Origin: Cheilinus undulatus
Lineage: Eukaryota > Chordata > Actinopteri > Labriformes > Labridae
Direction: 5' to 3'
Length of the DNA stretch: 64,000 bases
NCBI RefSeq assembly: GCF_018320785.1
Contig: NC_054868.1
Location: 47,747,874-47,811,873, forward strand
Positions 10,382-22,300 of this stretch are shown in pieces. The notes below the pieces were generated by a model. The model was given only the letters and a program-made list of their open reading frames with translations, did not search any database and had not been told where the DNA came from. How positions within the stretch are numbered: the stretch's first letter is position 1; each line of letters begins with the position of its first letter. The position numbers and the translations under genes are program-made.

Positions 10382-13300
10382 GTAAAGACGACAGTTACTT
10401 TGCTGTCCGGGCTTTTATTTTTACCGCTGGTTGACATTTGCAGGGATTTTGTATTTAGCATAACTGTACAGTTAACTAGCTGGGTAGACACAGGTCGTCA
10501 ACCTGGTCTGTGGATGCAAAAGAAGTACCTCAGTAGATGTGGGGAGACAGGGCTGACATTGTTTGATACCCTTTCTGAGTACTATAACTAATATTTTATG
10601 GATATGGCCATAATGGTCTGATTGTTAGCTAGTCAGCTAGCGGTGGTTGTTGATATTTTTTACTAACGAAGCATCCAGTAACGCATTGAATTTACCCGTG
10701 GGAATATTTTTCTGCTTGTGCTGATAACTGGGACTTAAGTCTGGACCTCTGAGTCCAACTATTAGTGAAGAAAATAGACATTTGGCTCACAGGGCCAAGA
10801 ATTTTATAACTCTAGAATAGAATTACTACTATTATGCATTACAATATGAAGTTTCAAGGAAAATAAATACTAGTCATGACGTTAACTTTTTGAGAGAGAA
10901 AAATATATCAGTATTTATTTTTTCTTCTTCATTGAAAAATGTGGAAGTGTTCTTTTTAGGACAAATATAACTGCCCATTAAAACTATATATTTATACAAG
11001 GGAAAGACAGTAATTTTTGTACAGCTTTATATCAATAAAGAGGCTGAATTATTACGCTATAGAAGCATACCATTGAATGATGACGAGTGCATCAGACTAC
11101 AAGTCTCTATGTATTTATGTTTTGTTGAGTGATTTGTTCCTTATAGACTTTTTGTCCAAATCTGTAGGCATGAATGGAGGATTTTAAAAGCTACTTCATG
11201 GTCACCGGTTAACTCATTGAAGAAAGTTATTTCCTTTAAACCAGTGATTCTCAATGTGTGGCTCTGGAGCCACGCTGGGCTCTCTTGTGATGATTTGTGG
11301 CCTTTTTATGTCTTAATTTGAAATATTATTCCCCCAGAAATTCATACAAAAGGGTAACTTTGACCTCAGAAATTAATCACATTAATGAGTTTGTTTCCCA
11401 GGCTTATACATAAGGCTTTAATCGTCAAACTTATTTGTCCCATTTTTGCCGTTTTTCACCTTTTTTTTTTTTTTTGCCACTTTTCACCCCTTTAAGCTAC
11501 CTTGCATTAAGTCCCCCTTTTTTGCCACTCTTGACTGCTTTTTTCCCATTTTATTCACTTTCCTCTCATTTTCTTGCCACCTTGTCACTTTTGGACCATT
11601 TTTGCTACTTTTCACCATTTTTTCACCACTTTTTGCCCTTGTAAGTTGTCTTTTGCCATTGACTACCCCTTTTTTCCTATTTTTTCACCATTTTTGTCAC
11701 TTCTTTATGACACTTTTAAAAAATTGTTTGCCACTTTTATCCAATTTTCACAATTTTTTCATCCCTTTTTGCCCATTTAAGCTACCTTTTGCCATTAAAT
11801 AACACTTGTTTTCTTTTTTTGTCCATTTTTAGAATTTGTTTTAGCCACTTTTATCCCGTTTTTGCCCTTTTCACCACTTTTGCCCATTTAAGCTGCCTTT
11901 TGCCATTACATACCACTTGTTTCCTATTTTTGCCCTATTTGCCACTCTTGACTGCTGTTTGCCTATTTTTTGTTACTTTTCTCTCTTTTTGATATTGCTT
12001 AAATAAATAACTTAAGGAATAAAATGTTTACTTCTCTGATATGTTAAAAGACCCACCATGTCTTTATTTCTTTCTTTCTACATGCTTTCAATTTATTGTC
12101 ATTATCATCATTTTTTGTGTTTTTGTTGTTTTAGATTATTTTTCTTATATTTAAACTTATTTTCAAAAGACTGGTGTAATTAATGACTTAATGCAACAAT
12201 GTTCATTTGCTATTGGAATTATATTATGAAATAAAATTTGTCTTAGACAGACAGACAGAGCTAGATGTCACTCTAAACAGGGTATAATACACATTTTGGA
12301 GAAAGTATAATGCTAATTTTATAGAAAATAAGGCAGGTTTATCTTTATAGTGCAGTTAAACATCAACAAGACAATTCAGAGTACTTCACACAAGATATCA
12401 AAATGTGACAAAGGGGAAAACAATATTAAAAGAGGATATTTAAAAATCTCTTAACAAATCATAGCAAACAAACAGAGGATAAAACAGGAGATAAATTACA
12501 ATCAGCCAGTCTTAAAATGCTAAAGTAAGTAAGAGCAGCATTATATCAAGTATTATAAGTATTATGGATTCAACATAAGGCATCTGTAAACAGGTGAGTC
12601 CTTAGCATTGCTTTGAATGGACAAATGGTTTCAGCAGATCTGCAGTTTTCCAGTGCGTGTTCTAGATTTGCAGAGCATAAAACCTGAACAATGATGGTCC
12701 ATGTTTAGCTTTGACTCTGTAGACAGACAGCAGACCTGTCCCAGATGACCTGAGAGGTGATTTACACATGATTTCTCATACATGCTCTTGATGAAGCAAT
12801 GAAAATACTGTGTTCTTGGCTGTGATGAAGGTGGAAAAACTTCTCTGTTTGTAAAGTCAGCGCTTCCAAATGAAATGTATTTTTTACGCATTGTAACTAT
12901 CTTTACTGTAAGGCCCCTGAACGTAGGCTTTGATATGCATTTCTCCACCTTTTTTCTAAATAGGATCCTGATCTCCAAGATCCACTGTCGCTGAGTCTAA
13001 ATGAAAACTACAATGACCAGAATTCACAGTATCCTGATTCAAAAAAAGCACAAGGAAGTCCTGAGAATCGCTGTGAGACTCCAGAGATTCAAGTAATCAT
13101 CAAAGAGGAGGAGGATGGCTGGACTGCAAGTGAAAATAGTGAGTGCAAAGTATTTTAAAAAATATCAGCCTTGGTTCACAAGTTGATGTACATACTCTCA
13201 CTTGATTGTGCCTTGAAAGATTTTTGCTTTCCACTGTTTTGTTCATTGTTAAACACAGACGAAAGCTTCGGTTCACAGCAAGAAAAGGAGGATGCCTCCA

Positions 13301-16300
13301 CACCTGTGTATAATCCCCACCTCACAGCAAGTGGGAAGGAGTGCTCTATTTCATACGGAGAAAAGAGACAGCAGAGAGGATATTTGGTGGAGAAATGGTC
13401 GGAAGAACCTGGTGGCCCTGTTGTTTATGCACAGAGCTCCTCTTCAAGAGAGGAGAGGCAGAGACGCACCATTATGGACCATGATGAGAAACCTAAGATT
13501 TCCTTTAAATGTGGAAACAATCCTGGAAATGTGGATCAGTGCAATAATACAGAACAAGAGAGCACCTTCTGTGCTTTAAGGAACACAAGACCCCAGCAGA
13601 GAGCACATGAAGGGGATAAATGTTATACTAAAGACCAGAGCCTGGATTTGAGACGAAGCACATCTCTGCCAGCAGAAGCAGAGCTACAAGAGACCAAACA
13701 ATCCTCACCTTGCCAAATGGTATGTAAAACACTCTTTAGAAATATCAATTATATTAATAACATGCAGGATTAAATAAATTATCTATTGTTTAAAACATTT
13801 TTAGTCTATTTATTTGCCTTCTAGTAATATTGTAAGCATCAGTTCCTGTTAAAAATTACATTTTTGCATTTTTTTAGTGTTTGTTGAATGTTAATTCCTT
13901 CAAGTCAGGTAACGTCCCAACCATTCAGTTGATTGTTTAAGTGTAGAAATTTGAAAAAGAATTCCCAACCAACACCTTACTTTGGAAAGTGCAGTGGTAT
14001 TTACTTGGGCTGTCAGCATTAATGCACTGATCACAATAATGCTAAAGTCCTAAATTGCTCGTTTATTTGTCTTTATCACATAAATCATGTGATACCACAG
14101 TCAAGCTACCGTAGCATTAGCTAAATGCTCACTGTAGCACTGTTGCTAGTTCTTTTTCTTTGGTTTAGTTAATGTTGTCTGCCAGAAGTTGCTTATTTTT
14201 TACGGAAAAAGCAGGATTTTTTCTGAACAGGAAGTAAATTACGCTTAGCTGAAGACAGTACAAATAAAGTACAAGCAAAGGACAGTTTGCTTAGACATTT
14301 TTTAAGCTTAATGATTTATATTAAATGGGTTACTTACACTGAGGAAGCAGCTACACAGGAACTCCTGAAAAGTATAAATGCTTTCACATTAACTGGTGAT
14401 CACTGGACATCAGAGAGTCATTTTGTACGTGCACTCCTGCATATTTCTTTATGTATAACAGTGTTAAACACTGTATTTGACAGAATAGTTATCAGTTTTT
14501 TTTATTAAGTAGTCTGTCGATTATTCTGTGGGTTAATCCAGCAGTCTAATGAGAAATATTTCATGCTCCGTATTTTTTTAAATGAGTCTCTTTTCAACCC
14601 AATTTTTTGTTTGTAAGTTGATCAACTATGAAAATTTGACTTTATAACATCATCCCCTGACCCGGAGGGCACATTTTAAGGTCTAAAGCTGCTCCTATGC
14701 TCTGTGAATCCTGATTGTATGATGATGATGAAGTCTGACCTGTTTGGTCCCTCTGCTTCAGTCAACAAACATGTTTTTATTCAATTGGTATCCATTTGTG
14801 ATAAGTATGTAGTCTTCTTTAATGCTTTGGGTTGCTGAAGCCTTCTCAACAAAAAAACATGCTATTACAAAGGCTTGCAGGGCACGAGGCAGATAATTTA
14901 CCCTGAGGAATTTTTGTAATGTGACTTGAATTGCTCAAGGAATCGTTTCAGCCCTATCAGATACTTCATATTATCAGCATAGACTTAAAAAAAGATTTTA
15001 AATGAATGAGAAATAAATTCTGTTTTCAAAGGGTGATTTAAACTGTTATAAATCCTTATCAACTATAAAATCCAGTCATTAATCACATTTTTAAAAAATG
15101 TTTGACAACCCAAGTTAGAGACTCTACTAGTCAGTTCCCTTGTCATATGGAAATGTCATGCCTTTACACCTTGTGCTTTTTATTTAGGATTCTCCAGAGT
15201 CTAAGTCCCAGATGTCTCATGGACTTAGGAGGGAATCTGCAAACTTAGAGGACCAAACACTCCATTTGACTGTCAGACTGCGGGCAGGGGACGAAGAGGA
15301 AGAGGAGGAGGCACAAGAGGAGGAACAAGATGAAGAAATCAGTGGTTTAATCAACTCTGATGGAGAAGTGGTGGAGTGGGATGCCAGTAAGAGATTCATC
15401 ACATCTTTCAGCATAGCTACAATTTATCCAAGTTATTTACTGAGGAGCTCTGCTCTTGTTTGGATTTTCACTGAGAGCAGGGTAACCTTGCATAGCAGAT
15501 GGATACGCCCGTTTCTGTTTCTCACTGGTAAATCCATCTTGCAAAGCTCCCATCTGAACTGTTTGGGCCAGTTACAAAGTGACAGGACCAATCAGCGACG
15601 AGGGGCAGTACTTTTTGGTGTGGCAGAGTCGTGATGTAAGCTAGAAGCAACAGGAGACTGGTGCAATTATAGCGGAAGATATTAGCGTGGATGCTGCTAA
15701 AGCACCAGTTTATCAGAACTTGACAACATTTCTTTGTTAAAAGAAGAACAAATTACAACATTGAGTTGTTCTCTTTAAAAAAAATGAAAAAAAGTCATGT
15801 ACTGACATGTCTACAGTCACCATGGTATGCAGTTCCCTATGGAGTTTAGTCCTCGGTAGGGGCGCAGCTCACTAGCAGCTACGTCACGTGTTTTGTTGCT
15901 CTGATTGGGCTGTAAAGATGTGAAAGACAGAACATTCATCCAATCACACTCCGAGTTTTCTTTTTCAAAGGCTCTGCCTTTTCCCAAAACGTTTCCTATT
16001 GAAGCTTTCCCAGATGGATGTGTAAAACAAATCCATCTGGTGTGCCAGATTACATTCAGGGATCGCTTGAAACAAAACCCATTTTGATGATGACAACCTT
16101 ATTAATCCTTGGTCTATGTATTCTGTTGTCATTCTTTTTCTTGTTTAGTTTTTAGTTAAAGTTTACATTGTAAAAAAAGTAGTTAGGTTACAGTTACATT
16201 AGCTCTATTTTTATCGAAGAGCATCCATGTTTTGTATGTATATTTACAAAGCCTGATCTATTTATGTTGATGTATTTTAGGAGACAGTCCCGACAGAAGC

Positions 16301-19300
16301 TCAGATTGCACAGAAAGCTCTCGGCCAAGCAAGGTAAAAAGTCTGAACACATTATTTTTTGTAATGCTGTACTACAAAGACAAATATAAAAACACTCATT
16401 TTCATTCAGCATTTTTAAATCTGATTGTTACATTGTTTTAAACGATTACTTTCAGTATTATGAAATTCAATTGAAACAGATATTTTACTTAAAAAAAACT
16501 CACTGTGAAATCTTACCAGCAAGTGTCAGTGAAAGTAAGAGCTTTGAGAAACTGACTTTACTGTCCAAGGTTTTTGTAATAGCAAAGCATCAAATATTTC
16601 CCCTTAAAGGGAATTTTTCTCTAAATTCAGCCATCTCTCTTTATATCCTATTCAAATATAGTTAAAAATGTATGCAGAGGTTTCATAAGGCTGTCTTTGT
16701 CCCAAAGATAAAAGTGTTTTCCCCTGACTACCAGTAATTTCATCTAATGTCACTGGCTGCCAACAAGAATTACAAGTAGTTAATTTAGCTCGCCTTCCTC
16801 ATTGTGAGTCTCTGCTACAACAAAACAGTTAAAATCTAATCCTCAAATAAGAGAGAAGAGGATGTAAGGGATGAGATTGTTTGTTAAGGCATTTGTTGAG
16901 CTCAAGAAATATACAGATGTATACAAATTTAGCATATTATAAAAGTTTTGTACTAGATTTGTTACACATAAATTTCAGTTTTTTTTCATATTTAATTTTG
17001 ATGATTATATCTCAGCAAATCAAAAATCCAGCATCTGAAAATATTGTCTTATAACATAAGAACAATCAAAAAATGATATTTCACTTAAGGCTCACTGAAA
17101 GACAATGCTTTGATAGAAATAGTCAGCAAATACAGTATGATACTTTAGCAGATTTGCTGTTGGTGAATCCTAGAACAGTTGTCAGAGCTTCTATTGCTTA
17201 TTAATTCTGAAACAGATTAGATAAAAAGTAATTCCAAACTGCTACTTAATAGCTTGGGTAATATCCTATAGCCATGAAAACAAGAATGCATCTATTCTAG
17301 GTCTGTGAACAGATGATTAATGATCATTATCATGTCATTTTTGATCATTACCACATCATTATGTCTCAGTCTCAGCAGCAAGATCAGAACCAGAGAGACA
17401 GCAGCAGTCCAACACTCATCATGGAGGTTGTGTCCGGAGGGGAGGATGAAGAGAGGGAAGAAGAGAGAGTGGCAAAGATGGTGCCATCATCGACTGCATA
17501 TCCTGGTAAATACAAGTCAAAAGAAAACATTCAAAAATATTTGAATCATAGCCCTGGCTCAGTTCTGTTGATTTTTCTTTTTCACTCGATGTTACCAGGA
17601 AAGAGAGCAAGAAGGCAGAAGACGTCGACAGAGACAGCAGCAGTGGCTTTGGATGTCTTAGATGCAGACAAAGAAGTTTCTTCAACTCCTCGTGAGAATC
17701 TTTTTTCTTGTAATGCACATTTAAAATTTTAGTGATCTGGATCTTTTGCTTCAGCTCAGCAGTGACATCCAGGTCTTTTCAGGTCCCAAACAGTTCTTCA
17801 TTTCCCCATCAGCCAAATTTATCAGCGTTTTGAACTATGACTGATATATGCACATGTATTTTAAAAAGAATATCAATCTAAATAGACCTAAACCATGTAA
17901 TTCCCATGATACCACTATTTTACATGATGAGAAAGCATGAAAAGGTCTGCCATCAAAATATCAATAGTTCTTTGCAAGAAATTAGTAGATGCCATTGACT
18001 GCAATTATTTCCGTAACACTTTTTATATAACCTGACACGCCAGATGAATTTGTTTCACACATTCATCTGGAAAACCTCTCAAACACAGCTTTGGGAAAGG
18101 GCAGAAGCTTTGAAAAAAAATTTTGATTGTATGAGTGTTCTGTCTGTCACATCTTTATGGGCCAAACAGAGCAACAAAACACGTGATGTAGCGCTACCGA
18201 GATGCAAATTCCATAGAGAACTGCATAACACGAACCTGCAGACATGTCAGTACATGACTTTTGTTGTTTTGAGAAGAAAACAACTCACTGCTGTTCTTTG
18301 TTCTTCTTTTAATTAAGAAATGTTGTCAAGTTCTGATAAAACTGACGCTTTAGCAGCATCCACGCTAATCTCTTCCGCCATATCTGCACCAGCCTCTCTG
18401 CTGCTTGCATACGTCACGACTCTGCCGTGCCTGAAAGTACTTCCCCTCGTCGCTGATTGATCATGTCACTTTCTAACCGTACCCAAACAGTTCAGACAGG
18501 AGCTTTGCAAGATGGATTCGCAAGTGAGAAACACGGAAACGGGCGTATCCATCTGCTATGCAATGTTACTTTTTATATGCATCACCAAATGCATTAGTAA
18601 AATAAAAATAAAACAAGCTAAATTTATTTAAATAACAAGAAATGCTCATGGTGACTCCATGCATTAAAAAAACAGCTTTCTTTACCTCATCGAATTAACT
18701 ATTTTTGATTGGACTTGGGTTTGGAAACAAATGTTGATAAAGTGAATTATAATGACAGTAACAAATTCTTTCTTTGCAATTTTGTGATCACTGGTTAAAT
18801 TGAGAATATTTGACAATTTGTAACAATGTGGCCCTCATGGTAACTTAAATTGCCCATCCCTGGTGTAAAGCAATGGCAGACCCTCAAACACCTGTGCCTT
18901 TGGCTGAGGGGTTGGAGAAAAAGTCAACCCTTCATTTGGTTGTGTATTACATATAAATGAAAAGGGGGGAAAGAGGTAAATGGCTTTCAAAGTGAGTGTT
19001 TCTTTCCTTTTTTTCCTTGTCTATTTTTTCTGGAATGAAGCAAAAAGACGAGGCAAGCGAAGGAGTTCAGAAGTTCCTTTGTTGTCTGTAGAAGAAATGG
19101 AGGAAGACCCAGGAAGTGAGTGTTTCTCTTGATTTTATGGGGATTGAGTTAGAGATCATGGTTTGTTTTTCAATTTTAATTACCTGTCTTTCTCTTATAG
19201 TGTCAAGGCGTACCCGTGGAAAGAGAAATGCCCCAATCATTGACGAACCAGAAGAGTTTGACTCAAAAACTCTCCGTAGGGTTGCTGGTAAGACAAGCTA

Positions 19301-22300
19301 TGTTAAAAGACGGGCCTGAGTATTGATATCATCAATTCTGCTTTTTTTCATAGTTTTAGAGCTAAATAAGAGAAAGCATAATGTTATCGAATGGTGGAGT
19401 GGCATAATTTTTATAGGGTCCCATGCATAAAAAATGCAGCTCATGAATCCCTGCAGGAGTTTGATCAACTGGAAGTCAAAATGAAAGCCGACTTATCATT
19501 AATTTACATTCAACTCATTTTGGTCCTAGCTTGTGTCTGCCCTATATTTATACAACAAATACAACTGAAAACAATCTAATAAATTACTCTTAAAAATTGT
19601 ATTTCAGCTGCTTTTTGATATTTGGTGCATATTGAAATTTAGTCATAAACTTATTTTCTTTTGCAGCAAAGCGACCATACAAAAGACGGAAAGACATAAA
19701 ACCATCTATTAAAGAAGAAGGAGAAAAAAAAGGAGGTTCTGCTGGTAAGAGCAAATACATTTTCTTGTGGAGTATTTAAGGAGCCTGGATTTCAACACAC
19801 GTCTTTGTTGGACTTTTTACAATTAAACTATAGTACTTGTTAAAACAAAGAACACAGTTTACAGAACAGTACATAGAGCCTTTTTGATTGTCATCCATAT
19901 AAAGAGCAACAATACAAGTCCTACAAGTTTCACCTGTCAGTAAAACAAAGATGTAGACATGTTGATGTGACTTAAACAGACAGACACTTCAAAGGGGTGA
20001 TTTATGTTTCCATAAAAGTAGAAAGACAATTAGTTGTGATCATAAACCCCAGCTACCACATGTCGGTGATGTGCCTCTGCTAGGTGTACAACTGAAGGGC
20101 AGTGAAAGTAGTGGTGGGTCAAGATAAGGAGCTGATATGGTTTCATGACCTTGATCTTGTTCTTCCAAAATGTATTCAGATTATCTGTGAGTCAGAGTGG
20201 ATATCTGTGCAAAGTTTGAAGGAAATCTGTTTGAGCATTCTGGAGATATTTCTTTCACAAGAAAGGGATGAACATAAGGCCAAATGACTTTGATCTCTGA
20301 CCTCCAAAATCTAATAAATTCATCCTTATGTCAGACTGGACATTTGTGCAAAGTCTGAAGAAAATCCCTCCAAGAATTCTTGAGATATTGTGTTCACAAA
20401 AGAATGGCCAACAGATGGACAAACAGACAACTGGAAAACATCTTACCTCACCCTACCTATGGATAGTGCAGAGGCATAAACATTTCAAACATTTGTTACA
20501 GTATTATCTTATTTATTTGATCTTTGTTCATCTTAATCCACAAAATTTGAACACAGAAAAACAGCTGCGATGGGGAAAAACAACCTTAACACTCATTAGC
20601 TCTGTCTTATCTCAGGGGTATCATTCTTTGAAAGAACCTAGCATTCGTAGCCTTGTTAGACCCCCATACTTATCTGAAATGAAACAGTGTGGTCTACAGA
20701 GGATTCTTACCTACTGTCCACAAGCTGCTAGGCTGAAAAGGATGTACTGGAGAACTCTTTTGTTGGCAGGGAAAGTGGAGTTCAGTGGCAAAGCAACATT
20801 TGATGCACTCCTGTGACATAATTAGTCTTTAAATGCCTTCATCGGAGTATGCAGGTCCTGAATTGGGACATAGCCACCACCTGGGGGTGCCTTGCCTTAA
20901 TACAACAGTTGTTACTCTCTTTGCCTGCAGGTAGCATTATCAGCGTATCCAAAGTTGGAAGTCTAAACATGTGTAGTTAGTATCTTTCATTCACATGCCT
21001 TTGGTTTGCATTTGTAGTAATGTTACAAAAAATGTAAACAGGAGGAATTCAAAATTTAAAGATCTAGTAGGTTTTTGTGGTGTTTTGGCCTGTTGTATGT
21101 AATGTTTATCACGTAAGAAATGGTAATATGGATAAACAGCAACACATGACAACATTTAAATACTCAAGACAACAGAACCAGGTGGTATATGAATATTTTT
21201 TTTCAGGGTTATTTTGTAAACAGTTCATTCAGAACTAAAACTCTTTACTTCCTGTTCTTTTTCCCCTCATAGTGAAGAAGCGTCCTGGCAGAAAGATGGT
21301 TCAGTACCCTGTAGAAATCCCTCCTGAGCTCCTGAAGAAGCCAAAAGAGAAGATAGAGTACCACTGCTCAGTTTGTGGCAAAGAATTTCCTCACGCCTAC
21401 AAACTAGAGCGGCACGAGCTGATCCACACAGGAGAGAAACCGTACTGCTGCTCCATCTGTGGGCGGGGTTTCAACCAGAAGGGCAATCTCAAAACCCACT
21501 ACAAAGTTCACTTAGGTAAGACTAGATTATGCTTAACAGTACTTTAACTGCTGAAACATGCTCATTTTTTTCAAAACAGATGTTTTAATGAGTGTTAGAG
21601 CAGCTGAGAATGCCACAAGTTCTTCCTGGTGTCCTCAACATCATTTCAACATCATGGCCTTACTCTCCCATCATGTCAGATCGTCTTTTGTTTAACAGTC
21701 CTGCCAGATGTCTGAGGTCCTCAAATGCCCCCCTTTCAAAGGTCCCTAATGTGACCCCCATAAGCACTGGGTGGAAAGCTTTCTGTTTTCATGCCCACAA
21801 ACTTTGAAACTTACTGCCTCCAGGAATCAAAATGCGAGCTCTCTTGGTGTTTTTAAAGAAAACTGATGACAATTTTTTTTTCCTGGCTTTTATTGTGGGG
21901 TAATTTAACCACCTTGTTAATTTTTTGCCTTGTTTTTTTCTCCAGATTTTATTTTTTCCTACTTTCACTATTTTTTTTTCACAGTATCACCTAGATTTTT
22001 GTTTTTTTGTGTCTTTTACTGTATTTATATATTCAGTTTATCAACTCATTTTTAAATCATTTTATTGCCTTTAGCATACTTTTTCTTTAATATTCTGTCC
22101 ATCTGTTCTTTGTGAGGCACTTTGGGCTGCATGTTTTATTCATGAAAGGTGCTTAACAAATTGAGTTCAGTTCTGTTAATGCAACAGTGAGATAATTGTG
22201 GCATGTCAACTTCCATGTTTTTTCTTTGGTTGTGTCTACATGGGCCTTTTCTTGAGACAGTACCCTCTACTGACTAAAAGCAGTATTGAAATACATTTTT

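Noticed and set aside
11435-11992. Several overlapping Phe/His/Leu-rich open frames
   Set aside because: They arise from the TTTTTGCCAC repeat array, have no codon structure and no family.
12631-12978. 115-codon minus-strand frame
   Set aside because: It overlaps a dispersed repeat and the acceptor of a plus-strand zinc-finger exon.
20328-20816. 162-codon plus-strand frame
   Set aside because: First part is a dispersed repeat and the remainder has no known motif; no splice sites join it to zinc-finger gene 1.
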